Shown in pieces: positions 1 to 6,901 of a stretch of 23,141 bases of DNA. Positions within the stretch are counted from its first letter, which is position 1. Each line of letters begins with the position of its first letter. Under the pieces are notes generated by a model. That model was given only the letters and a program-made list of their open reading frames with translations, made no database searches and was not told the DNA's origin. Both the position numbers and the translations under genes were made by a program. Origin of the DNA: DASUBV01 sp035763085 (GTDB taxonomy: Bacteria; Actinomycetota; Actinomycetes; Streptosporangiales; Streptosporangiaceae); the NCBI GenBank assembly GCA_035763085.1, contig DASUBV010000240.1, positions 1-23,141 on the forward strand. Reading direction: 5' to 3'.

Positions 1-546
1 AATATGTCCGGTGTGCCCGCGACGCAACAATTCCCAGAGCATGTAATTGTGCGGCGCCTCGCCGGTGCCCGTTCCCAGGAAGAGGACGGTGTCCTCCGGC
101 TTGACAGGATCGAGTGTGAAATTGCCGGAAATTTTCTCGCCCATGAACAAGCGCTCACCCTCTTGGAGCAGGAACAGGCGCGGTGTCAAGGCCGGCGGCA
201 CAATCTTGTCACTCTCGCGGACCAGCACAATGTAAAACTCCAGCCAGTCAACCTGGTCGCGGTCCAGCAATCTCCCCTCGTCATCAAGAACGGAACAACT
301 GATGGAGTAGGAGCGACGAGCCAGCTTCGTCATGTCCGCAGGCGTCAAATCCTCCTCGGCGGTGCCGGGAAACCGCGGCTCCCAGTAACCCAGACCCAAC
401 GCGGTGTACTGTCCGGGCTTGTGGGCATGGAGCTTGTAGTCGGGGCGAACCCGCATGATGAGCAGGTCGCTGTGGACCTTGATCAGCCGTGTGACAGTGG
501 CGTTGTACTTCTGACGGCGCAGGTCCGCGATCTGTTCGGGTGTCAT
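1..546 (-). CDS. ferredoxin--NADP(+) reductase-like oxidoreductase, partial (C-terminus beyond window)
   Basis: Reading leftwards from an ATG at 546-544, 182 codons run to the window edge without a stop. The visible part looks like the FAD domain and the start of the NADP domain of a ferredoxin-NADP reductase: the FAD-binding RRSYSIS at residues 77-83, an aromatic-rich stretch at 101-110, and the nucleotide-binding GTGTGEAP at 158-165. Such enzymes pass electrons between reduced ferredoxin and NADPH in the cytoplasm. The segment between the first beta strands and RRSYS is longer than in E. coli Fpr and resembles, as far as I recall, planctomycete-type enzymes. Codon use is unlike every other gene here, with many ATT, AAT, TTG, CTT and TTT codons, which suggests foreign origin or an assembly join. 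The exact start is moderately sure; no strong ribosome binding site precedes it. Confidence 0.8.
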   Translation of the reverse strand, partial: MTPEQIADLRRQKYNATVTRLIKVHSDLLIMRVRPDYKLHAHKPGQYTALGLGYWEPRFPGTAEEDLTPADMTKLARRSYSISCSVLDDEGRLLDRDQVDWLEFYIVLVRESDKIVPPALTPRLFLLQEGERLFMGEKISGNFTLDPVKPEDTVLFLGTGTGEAPHNYMLWELLRRGHTGHI

Positions 547-1294
547 GCTCGTCTCGATCTGCTCCCCGATGAGAGCACTCGGGTGTGCTGCCTCGCTCCC
601 GAGGACTCCCTCAACTATTATAGAAGAAACCGCCCCATTCTCGCATAGACATTTCGCTCCGCCCTGAGAGCCAACCGCCCTGCTCTTCTATGGTTTCCTC
701 TCGTCCTCTGTAACGAAGTCCCCTCGGGCGGCTGGCCGGGCACCTCAGCCCCCCGGCCGGGACGCGCAGGCGGCGCTGCGATCGGCTGGGCGCCGGCCCG
801 GCTCAGGACCTGCTGGCCGGTCTCGTCCCACGTCCTGCCCCGCCCTTCTGCCTCAAGCAGCCTGTGCATGATCGCCTGGTCGCCGCAGCCGGCGCCCCGC
901 GGACTCTGCCACCGTAGCCTGGGGTCCGGGCTGGCTGAGCACGCGCGCCTCGTCGCCTGCGCGGCCCCGGAGCCGCCGGCCGGCCTCGCGGATGCCGCGC
1001 AGGTTGCCCAAAGCACATCAGCACTACGACGCAGACCGAGACCGGCGCCCCCGCGGCCCGGGCTACGCGCTAGCCAGCGGGCTGCTGGCCGCCGGGCGCT
1101 GGCCGGTGCCCGGCTTGCCCGGCTTGCCGCTGGTCAGAGGATTTGCGACTGGACCGTGACTGACCCAGATGACCCGCGGCTGCCCCCTGCGGCACGGGTA
1201 GCCGGGCAGCCGCTATCCGGGCCACCGCTTACTCTGGGGGCACGGGGGCAGCAGGGCTGCTGCCGGGGCCGAGTGGTATGGGGATGACGCGGGA
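547..1294. other. intergenic region with composition change, no supported gene
   Basis: About 750 bases without a gene I can support. Up to roughly 720 the composition is moderate in GC; beyond that it becomes as GC-rich as the rest of the window. Open frames here on both strands are rich in Arg, Pro, Ala and Gly, show no recognisable domain, and look like ordinary by-products of GC-rich DNA. No tRNA, phage attachment site or insertion-sequence end was recognised. Confidence 0.5.
617..622 (-). promoter_or_regulatory. possible -10 box upstream of the reductase-like gene
   Basis: On the minus strand this is a perfect TATAAT about 70 bases upstream of the ATG at 546. No convincing TTGACA-like -35 box lies 16-18 bases further up. 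A perfect TATAAT is rare in the GC-rich remainder of the window and fits the lower-GC character of this end. Confidence 0.35.
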
Positions 1295-1903
1295 ATGAGC
1301 TACGGCGCAGACGGGGCAGGCGGAAGCGGCAGCAGCGGGCTCGGGGACAGCCGCGGAGCCGGCCGCCCGGGCAGTTTCGGCAGCAGCCCTGGCAGTTTCG
1401 GCAGCAGGGCCGGCCGGCCCGGCCCCCCGGCGCCGCCGCTGCGGGCCACCGACCGGGACCGGGAGGCAACGGTCACGGTGCTGCAGGCCTGCTACACGGA
1501 GGGACGGCTGGACAAAGACGAGCATGACGCCCGGGTGGGCCAGGCGCTGGCCGCGCAGACCTACCTCGATCTCGACCGCCTGACCGCCGACCTGCCGCAG
1601 CGTCCGGCCTACCCGGACGCCCCGGTAGCGCGAGAGGTGCCCGGCAGCCGGCGCACTAACGGCTACGCGGTCGCGGCGCTGATCTGCGGCATTGCCCAGC
1701 CGTTTACCGGCATGCTGTCGACCATCCCGGCGATCGCGCTCGGGCACGTGGCGCGCGGCCAGATCCGGCGCACCGGCGATGACGGCAAGGGGATGGCCAC
1801 CTGGGGACTGGCCCTGGGCTGGGCCGGCCTGGGCTTCGTGCTGCTGTTCCTGCTCGGCGTCATTGCCGCCGTCACGGTCGTGACGTCCGGCGGGCCGGGC
1901 TGA
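1295..1903 (+). CDS. DUF1707 and DUF4190 domain membrane protein
   Basis: A 202-residue protein. Residues 1-48 are a Gly/Ser/Pro-rich segment with a short internal repeat (GSFGS twice). Residues about 50-103 match DUF1707, a short domain common in actinobacteria, with the typical RATDRDRE opening, a GRLDKDEHDAR core and a DLDRLTADLP end. Residues 122-197 match DUF4190, with two membrane segments at about 122-150 and 167-197 and a cytoplasmic-type basic loop with a KGMATWGLALGW stretch. The function of both domains is unknown; the likely location is the cell membrane with the N-terminus inside. The ATG at 1295 has only a weak GGG-type ribosome site. A four-codon frame starting at 1284 overlaps it. 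The gene converges on lepA. Confidence 0.8.
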   Translation: MSYGADGAGGSGSSGLGDSRGAGRPGSFGSSPGSFGSRAGRPGPPAPPLRATDRDREATVTVLQACYTEGRLDKDEHDARVGQALAAQTYLDLDRLTADLPQRPAYPDAPVAREVPGSRRTNGYAVAALICGIAQPFTGMLSTIPAIALGHVARGQIRRTGDDGKGMATWGLALGWAGLGFVLLFLLGVIAAVTVVTSGGPG

Positions 1904-1991
1904 GCCCGGCGCCTGGCTGAGCCACGCTGCGCAGTCCCGCGGGCCGGGCCGGCTGCCCGGTGCCAGGCCGGGGCGGGCCGTTCCGTTATGC

Positions 1992-2012
1992 GCCCGGCTT
2001 TTCCGGCCGGGC
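1992..2012. terminator. hairpin between convergent DUF1707 gene and lepA
   Basis: Perfect 7-bp stem GCCCGGC/GCCGGGC with a 7-base loop (TTTTCCG), placed between the two convergent stop codons and 6 bases past the lepA stop. There is no T tract, as is common for actinobacterial terminators. It could serve both genes. Confidence 0.5.
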
Positions 2013-2018
2013 AGCCCG

Positions 2019-3911
2019 CTAGCGCTTCTTGTCCGGGACCTGCTCGGTGGACAGGGCGGCGACGAACGCCTCCTGCGGCACGTCGACGCGGCCGATGGTC
2101 TTCATCCGCCGCTTGCCCTCTTTCTGCTTCTCCAGCAGCTTGCGCTTGCGGGTGATGTCACCGCCGTAGCACTTGGCCAGCACGTCCTTGCGCATGGCCC
2201 GGATGTTCTCCCGGGCGATGACCCGCGAGCCGATGGCGGCCTGGATGGGCACCTCGAACTGCTGGCGCGGGATCAGCTCCTTCAGCCGCGCGGTCATGCT
2301 CAGGCCGTACTCGCGGGACTTGTCGGTGTGCACGATCTGGCTGAAGGCGTCCACCGGGACGCCCTGCAGCAGGATGTCCACCTTGACCAGGCTGGCCTCC
2401 TGCTCGCCGTCGGGCTCGTAGTCCAGCGAGGCGTAGCCGCGGGTGCGCGACTTGAGCTGGTCGAAGAAGTCGAAGATGATCTCGGCCAGCGGCATCGTGT
2501 AGCGGATCTCGACCCGGTCGGCCGACAGGTACTCCATGCCCAGCAGGACGCCGCGGCGGCCCTGGCACAGCTCCATGATCGCGCCGATGTAGTCGCTGGG
2601 CGCCAGCACCGTGGCCCGGACCACCGGCTCGAAGATCTGGGCGATCTTGCCGTCAGGGAACTCGCTGGGGTTGGTGACGATGATCTCCTGCCCGGCCTCG
2701 GTGACCACCCGGTACACCACGTTCGGGGCGGTGGAGATCAGGACCAGGCCGAACTCGCGCTCCAGCCGCTCGCGGACGATCTCCATGTGCAGCAGGCCCA
2801 GGAACCCGCAGCGGAAGCCGAAGCCCAGGGCGCTGGAGGTCTCCGGCTCGTAGACCAGCGAGGCATCGTTGAGCCGCAGCTTGTCCAGGGCATCGCGCAG
2901 CTCGGGATAGTCGTCGCCGTCGACCGGGTAGAGGCCGGAGAACACCATCGGCCGCGGGTTGGCGTAGCCGGGCAGCGGCTGGCTGGCCGGCCGGGCGGCG
3001 GTGGTGACGGTGTCACCGACCCGGGCCTGCCGGACGTCCTTGACGCCGGTGATCAGGTAGCCGACCTCGCCGGCGCCCAGGCCCTCGGACGGCACCGGCT
3101 CGGGCGAGATGACCCCGACCTCCAGGGTCTCGTGCACGGCCTTGGTGGACAGCATCAGCGTGCGCTCGCGCTTCGACAGCCGCCCGTCCACCACCCGGAC
3201 GTAGGTCACCACGCCGCGGTAGGTGTCATAGACCGAGTCGAAGATCAGCGCGCGGGCGTCGGCGTCGGGGTTGCCGCTGGGCGGGGGCACCTGCTCGACG
3301 ACCGCGTTGAGCAGCTCGGCGACGCCCTCGCCGGTCTTGGCCGACACCCGCAGCACGTCCGACTCGGCACAGCCGATGATGCTCGCCAGCTCGGCGGCGT
3401 ACTTGTCGGGCTGGGCCGCGGGCAGGTCGATCTTGTTCAGCACCGGGATCAGGTGCAGGTCGGCCGCCAGGGCCAGGTACAGGTTGGCCAGGGTCTGGGC
3501 CTCGATCCCCTGCGCGGCGTCGACCAGCAGGATGGCGCCCTCGCAGGCGGCCAGCGAGCGGGACACCTCGTAGCTGAAGTCCACGTGGCCGGGGGTGTCG
3601 ATGAGGTTGAGCACGTAGGGCCGGCCGTCGGCGCCCTGCCAGGGCAGCCGGACCGCCTGGCTCTTGATGGTGATGCCGCGCTCGCGCTCGATGTCCATCC
3701 GGTCCAGGTACTGGGCCCGCATCTGGCGGCTGTCGACCACGCCGGTGAGCTGCAGCATCCGGTCGGCCAGGGTGGACTTGCCGTGGTCGATATGCGCGAT
3801 AATGCAGAAATTACGAATGATCGCCTGATCGGTCCGCGCAGGCTCGGGCAGCTCCGGGGCGCCCTGGCCGGCGGCCGGCGAGCCTGAGGGTCGTACAGGG
3901 GTGGGTGGCAC
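2019..3911 (-). CDS. lepA: elongation factor 4 (LepA), ribosome-associated GTPase
   Basis: LepA/EF4 is a translational GTPase that acts on stalled or initiating ribosomes. With the GTG start at 3911 the protein has 630 residues, close to actinobacterial LepA. It shows the G1 motif AHIDHGKST at 39-47, effector region RERGITIKSQ at 77-84, G3 DTPGH at 105-109, G4 NKIDLP at 159-164, then EF-G-like domains and the LepA-specific C-terminal domain ending in a Lys/Arg-rich stretch (GDITRKRKLLEKQKEGKRR). The open frame continues upstream to 4124, but the GTG at 3911 with GGGCGGA six bases before it gives an N-terminus (Pro-rich, then ARTDQAIIRNFCIIAH) like that of Streptomyces LepA. It is divergent from rpsT, the common actinobacterial arrangement. 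Confidence 0.95.
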   Translation of the reverse strand: MPPTPVRPSGSPAAGQGAPELPEPARTDQAIIRNFCIIAHIDHGKSTLADRMLQLTGVVDSRQMRAQYLDRMDIERERGITIKSQAVRLPWQGADGRPYVLNLIDTPGHVDFSYEVSRSLAACEGAILLVDAAQGIEAQTLANLYLALAADLHLIPVLNKIDLPAAQPDKYAAELASIIGCAESDVLRVSAKTGEGVAELLNAVVEQVPPPSGNPDADARALIFDSVYDTYRGVVTYVRVVDGRLSKRERTLMLSTKAVHETLEVGVISPEPVPSEGLGAGEVGYLITGVKDVRQARVGDTVTTAARPASQPLPGYANPRPMVFSGLYPVDGDDYPELRDALDKLRLNDASLVYEPETSSALGFGFRCGFLGLLHMEIVRERLEREFGLVLISTAPNVVYRVVTEAGQEIIVTNPSEFPDGKIAQIFEPVVRATVLAPSDYIGAIMELCQGRRGVLLGMEYLSADRVEIRYTMPLAEIIFDFFDQLKSRTRGYASLDYEPDGEQEASLVKVDILLQGVPVDAFSQIVHTDKSREYGLSMTARLKELIPRQQFEVPIQAAIGSRVIARENIRAMRKDVLAKCYGGDITRKRKLLEKQKEGKRRMKTIGRVDVPQEAFVAALSTEQVPDKKR

Positions 3912-4137
3912 AGAATTTCCGCCCGGTAGTCGGCGCTGAGCTGACAGCGCTGGGGTCGTGACAATGGTCCAGCGGTCTATCGTCGCATGCCGGGGCCGGT
4001 GCTCACGCCCCGCCACTGCCCGGCGCGGCCGCCGCCCAGCTCGCGGAGCGGCGCCGGGAAAGTCCCGGGCCCGGCGGCAGGGCGGCGGCCCGGCGGCGGC
4101 GGACGGGCGGCGCCCGGCCCGCAAACCGCTGACTGGT

Positions 4138-4167
4138 TTGAGGGAGCGGCCCGCGTTCGGCTATCCT
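4138..4167 (+). promoter_or_regulatory. putative rpsT promoter
   Basis: TTGAGG at 4138-4143 and TATCCT at 4162-4167, separated by 18 bases, resemble a primary-sigma (HrdB/SigA type) promoter. They lie about 140 bases before the rpsT start, leaving a leader of about 130 bases. Assigned by eye only. Confidence 0.4.
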
Positions 4168-4257
4168 TGGGCGCTGGCTGCCTGCATGCCCGCGTGCGTA
4201 ACGCCGGGCGCGAGGCCGGTTTTCTGGATCGTGCCGGGCGCCAACCACCAGGAGCGA

Positions 4258-4273
4258 CATGCCGACGGGCATG
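4258..4273 (+). promoter_or_regulatory. rpsT leader hairpin next to a strong Shine-Dalgarno
   Basis: Perfect 6-bp stem CATGCC/GGCATG with a GACG loop. It begins just after GGAG at 4251-4254 and hides the ATG at 4259. That ATG opens a 54-codon frame (4259-4423) overlapping the first part of rpsT in another frame. The layout could let leader translation or structure control S20 synthesis; this is inference. Confidence 0.35.
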
Positions 4274-4304
4274 CACGGACACGACATCAAGCGAGGCACT
4301 TCGC

Positions 4305-4574
4305 GTGGCGAACATCAAGTCCCAGATCAAGCGGAACCGGCAGAACGAGAAGGCGCGGCAGCGCAACAAGGCCGTGAAGTCGGAGCTCAAGACTGCTGTG
4401 CGCAAGTTCCGCGAGGCCGCTGACGCGGGCAACGTGGAAGAGGCCACGCAGGCCATGCGGTCCGCCGCGGTGAAGCTGGACAAGGCCGCGAGCAAGGGCG
4501 TCATCCACAAGAACCAGGCCGCGAACCGCAAGTCGGCGATCGCCCAGCGCGCCGCGCAGCTCACCAAGGCCTGA
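4305..4574 (+). CDS. rpsT: 30S ribosomal protein S20
   Basis: An 89-residue basic protein from the GTG at 4305, with GAGG eight bases upstream. The N-terminus VANIKSQIKRNRQNEKAR and the motif near the end (KGVIHKNQAANRKSAIAQR) are diagnostic for S20, a primary binding protein of 16S rRNA in the small subunit. The family is 85-90 residues, so it is full length. The frame stays open upstream to 3987, but S20 homologues start with (M/V)ANIKSQ, fixing the GTG. The leader contains a small hairpin and an overlapping short frame. It converges on holA. Confidence 0.96.
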   Translation: MANIKSQIKRNRQNEKARQRNKAVKSELKTAVRKFREAADAGNVEEATQAMRSAAVKLDKAASKGVIHKNQAANRKSAIAQRAAQLTKA

Positions 4575-4581
4575 TCAGCCC

Positions 4582-4597
4582 GGCCGGTCTGCCGGCC
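4582..4597. terminator. hairpin between rpsT and holA
   Basis: Perfect 6-bp stem GGCCGG/CCGGCC with loop TCTG, starting 8 bases after the rpsT stop and before the holA stop (convergent genes). No T tract. A plausible shared terminator. Confidence 0.45.
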
Positions 4598-4641
4598 AGT
4601 GCAGGGAGCGTCCGCCCGGTCGTGGCGGTGCGGGCCGCCGG

Positions 4642-5637
4642 CTAGTGCTGGGAGCGGGCCGCCACGATCGTGGTGATGGCACGCTCCAGGGCGTACCCGG
4701 CACTGACGCCCTCCCCCTTGACCTGCGCATCGGCCTCGGCCACCGCCGCGTGCGCGGTCGCCAGGCCGGCGGCGGTCCAGCCGCGCAGCTGCTGCCGGGT
4801 CCGGTCGATCTTCCACGGCGGCATGCCGAGCTCAGCGGCCAGCGCGTCGGCTCGCTTGCTGCGCGACACCGAGCCGACGCGGCCCAGCGCCCGCACGCCC
4901 TGGGCCAGGGCGCTGGAGATGAGCACCGGCGAGGTCCCGGTGGCCAGCGCCCAGCGCAGCTGCTCCAGCGCGTCGGCCAGCTTGCCCTCCACAGCCCGGT
5001 CGGCGACGGTGAACCCGGTGGCCTCGGCCCGGCCCCGGTAGTACCGGGACACGACGCTGGCGCTGATGACGCCCTCGGTGTCGGAGGACAGCTGGCTGCA
5101 CGCGGCCGACAGGTCGCGCAGGTCGTTGCCGACCGAGTCGAGCAGGGCGCGCAGCCCGCTGTCATCAGCCTTGCGGCCGGCCCGGCGGAACTCGCCGCGC
5201 AGGAAGTCCATCCGGTCCCCGAACCGCTTGACCAGCGGGCAGTCGATCCGCGCCGCGCCCGCGCTGAGCAGGCCGGCCAGCAGTGCCTTGCCCTTGGCCC
5301 CGCCGGCGTGGGTGAGGACGAGTACCACGTCGGGCGAGGGCTGCCTGGCCAGCCGGAGGATCTCGGCGGCCAGGTCCTTGCCGGCGTCCTGAGCGCTGCG
5401 CACGACGACCACGCTGGCGCCGCCGAACAGCGACGGGGCGGTCAGGTTCGTCAGCTCGCCGGGCGGCAGGCCGGCGGCGGCGGCGTCATGCACGTCGGCG
5501 CCCTCGGCGTCCGGCGGGCCGGCGACGGCGCCGGCCGCGGCCAGGACGGAGCTGACGGCCCGCTCGACGAGCAGGTCCTCCTCGCCGACCACCACGGTCA
5601 CCGGTGCGGGCGCGCTCGCCTGAGCCGAAGCAGCCAT
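4642..5637 (-). CDS. holA: DNA polymerase III delta subunit (HolA)
   Basis: A 331-residue protein, normal for the family. HolA is part of the clamp loader and opens the beta sliding clamp for loading onto primed DNA. Recognisable are the N-terminal VTVVVGEEDLLVERAVSSVL (residues ~13-32; normally a VxGxExYLxxxA pattern), the SLFGGASVVVVRSAQD segment, a DVVLVLTH strand, a middle helical domain, and the C-terminal collar helices with ALEQLRWAL and PPWKIDRTRQQLRGW. Its place beside rpsT and lepA is the usual actinobacterial neighbourhood and supports the call. The ATG at 5637 has only a weak ribosome site. The gene normally found directly upstream, comEC, is missing here. Confidence 0.92.
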   Translation of the reverse strand: MAASAQASAPAPVTVVVGEEDLLVERAVSSVLAAAGAVAGPPDAEGADVHDAAAAGLPPGELTNLTAPSLFGGASVVVVRSAQDAGKDLAAEILRLARQPSPDVVLVLTHAGGAKGKALLAGLLSAGAARIDCPLVKRFGDRMDFLRGEFRRAGRKADDSGLRALLDSVGNDLRDLSAACSQLSSDTEGVISASVVSRYYRGRAEATGFTVADRAVEGKLADALEQLRWALATGTSPVLISSALAQGVRALGRVGSVSRSKRADALAAELGMPPWKIDRTRQQLRGWTAAGLATAHAAVAEADAQVKGEGVSAGYALERAITTIVAARSQH

Positions 5638-5754
5638 GCCCGCAGCATGCCACGTCCCGCCCGGTGCCGGTAACCGGCTTCCAGCCTGACCCGGCCGCCG
5701 CTGCTGCTGGCCGGATACATCGTGGGGGGCACCTGCAGACCCTGCAGGGCAGCA

Positions 5755-5792
5755 GGAGCGCCCGCGATTTCGCGCGGGTCTGGCGGCGCTCC
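5755..5792 (-). terminator. two-part hairpin downstream of degV
   Basis: An inner perfect 6-bp stem CCCGCG/CGCGGG (5761-5766 with 5773-5778, loop ATTTCG) sits inside an outer pair GGAGCG/CGCTCC (5755-5760 with 5787-5792, with an unpaired bulge). It lies about 80 bases past the degV stop and upstream of holA on the same strand, so it may end the hutI-degV transcript. Confidence 0.4.
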
Positions 5793-5872
5793 GGTGCCAG
5801 GGCCAGACGGCGCGGATCAGATGACGGGGATCAGGTGGCGCGGGTCAGACAGCGCGGGTCCGACGGCGGCGG

Positions 5873-6892
5873 TCAGATGGCCGGGGTGACGACGACACCG
5901 AGGAGACTGGGGCCCGTGTGGGCCAGGATCGCGGTGCTGGCCTGGACAGTGGCGCAGTGGCCGGCGGCCGGGATTGCGGCGGTGACCTGGCGGTGCAGCC
6001 CGGCCGCATCGTCACCGCTGCCGAGGAACTGCACGGCCAGCTGGCAGCCGCCGGGCAGGCCGGCAGCGGCCGCAGCGGCCAGCTCGGTGAGGCGATCGCG
6101 GGCGGCAGCCCGGGTACGGACCCGCTCCAGGACGGTGATCGTGCCGTCGCTGACCCGCAGCAGCGGCCGGGAGGCGAGCATGCCGCGCGCGGCCGGCCGG
6201 TCCCCGCTAGCGAGGACGCCACCGGGACGAGCAGGACCGACGGCGCTGAGCCGGCCGCCGGCGCGCAGGTGCTCCGCGGTGTCGAGCGCGAAGAACGAGA
6301 CGGTCCGCTCAGCCCGGTCCATCGCGGCCCGGGCCGCCTCCGCCGCCGACCGCCCCGCCCTGGCGGCGCGGCTGGCCGCGGCGACGACGAAGCCGAGCCC
6401 GGCGGCGATCGTGCGCGAGTCCACGACCTGCACGGGCACGGCCGCGCTGGCGGCCGCGAGCCGCGCGGAGCCGATCGTGCCGGACAGCTCGGCAGCCAGG
6501 TGCACCGACACGATGGCCGGCACCCCGGCCGCCGCCGCGAGCTGGTATACGGCGGCGAACTGCTCGGGCGCCGGGCGGGCGGTGGTGAGCCGCTCTCCCT
6601 TCGCGACCTCGGCGGCGACCGCGTCCGGCAGTGGCGGGTGCATCGGGTCATCCGCCGCCACTCCGCCGGCCAGCACGCGGAGCGGGATAACCGCTACGCC
6701 GATGTTGTCCTCGCCGGCCACGCCGATGCTGGCCGAGGAGTCCGTGATCACCACCACCTGGCCACGGCGGGCGCTCTCGAGGAAGAAGTGACCTGGCTCG
6801 ACGGCGGGCACGGACGGTGCAGGCGGACCTGACGGGCGTGCGGCGGGTGGCTGCCGGGCGGACGGGCGCGGGGCGGATGACGGGCCGGGCAT
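5873..6892 (-). CDS. DegV family fatty-acid-binding protein
   Basis: Up to 339 residues. DegV/FakB-type proteins bind a fatty acid in a pocket between two alpha/beta domains; some present it to the kinase FakA for phosphorylation. Seen here: the family opening VVVITDSSAS (residues 46-55), the ligand-contacting SGT in HLAAELSGTIGSARLAA (about 131-147), VVDSRTIAAGLGFVV, and the LRAGGRLS and KPLL-like RPLLRVSDGTI segments. The first 45 residues are Pro/Ala-rich and unlike the family. The ATG at 6892 has GGAG directly against it, too close to work well, so the true start may be one of the GTG codons downstream, including those for V46-V48. Only 9 bases separate it from the hutI-like gene upstream, so the two are probably co-transcribed. 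Confidence 0.85.
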   Translation of the reverse strand: MPGPSSAPRPSARQPPAARPSGPPAPSVPAVEPGHFFLESARRGQVVVITDSSASIGVAGEDNIGVAVIPLRVLAGGVAADDPMHPPLPDAVAAEVAKGERLTTARPAPEQFAAVYQLAAAAGVPAIVSVHLAAELSGTIGSARLAAASAAVPVQVVDSRTIAAGLGFVVAAASRAARAGRSAAEAARAAMDRAERTVSFFALDTAEHLRAGGRLSAVGPARPGGVLASGDRPAARGMLASRPLLRVSDGTITVLERVRTRAAARDRLTELAAAAAAGLPGGCQLAVQFLGSGDDAAGLHRQVTAAIPAAGHCATVQASTAILAHTGPSLLGVVVTPAI

Positions 6893-6901
6893 CTCCGGAG
6901 G

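Larger units (their letters stand above)
3912..4304. other. divergent intergenic region between lepA and rpsT
   Basis: Holds the putative rpsT promoter near 4138-4167 and a structured rpsT leader from about 4247. The part next to lepA is very GC-rich and shows no clear lepA promoter; a TTGTCA at 3957-3962 on the minus strand lacks a matching -10 box. Confidence 0.5.

Noticed and set aside
4..648. 214-codon plus-strand frame at the window start
   Set aside because: The opposite strand encodes a recognisable reductase up to the window edge; this frame shows no domain.
618..1016. Minus-strand frame of 132 codons in the composition-switch region
   Set aside because: Spans the switch in composition, has no family resemblance and no clear ribosome site; not supportable as a gene.
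2328..3887. 519-codon plus-strand open frame opposite lepA
   Set aside because: Antisense to a clear LepA; its composition (Val, Gln, His, Asp, Gly-rich) is typical of the strand opposite a GC-rich gene.
3912..4124. Upstream extension of lepA to an ATG at 4124
   Set aside because: The extra residues are Arg/Ala/Pro-rich and unlike LepA; the GTG at 3911 reproduces the known actinobacterial N-terminus.
5604..6791. 395-codon plus-strand frame opposite degV
   Set aside because: Antisense to a DegV protein with its family motifs; sequence is Arg/Ala/Ser/Pro-rich with no domain.
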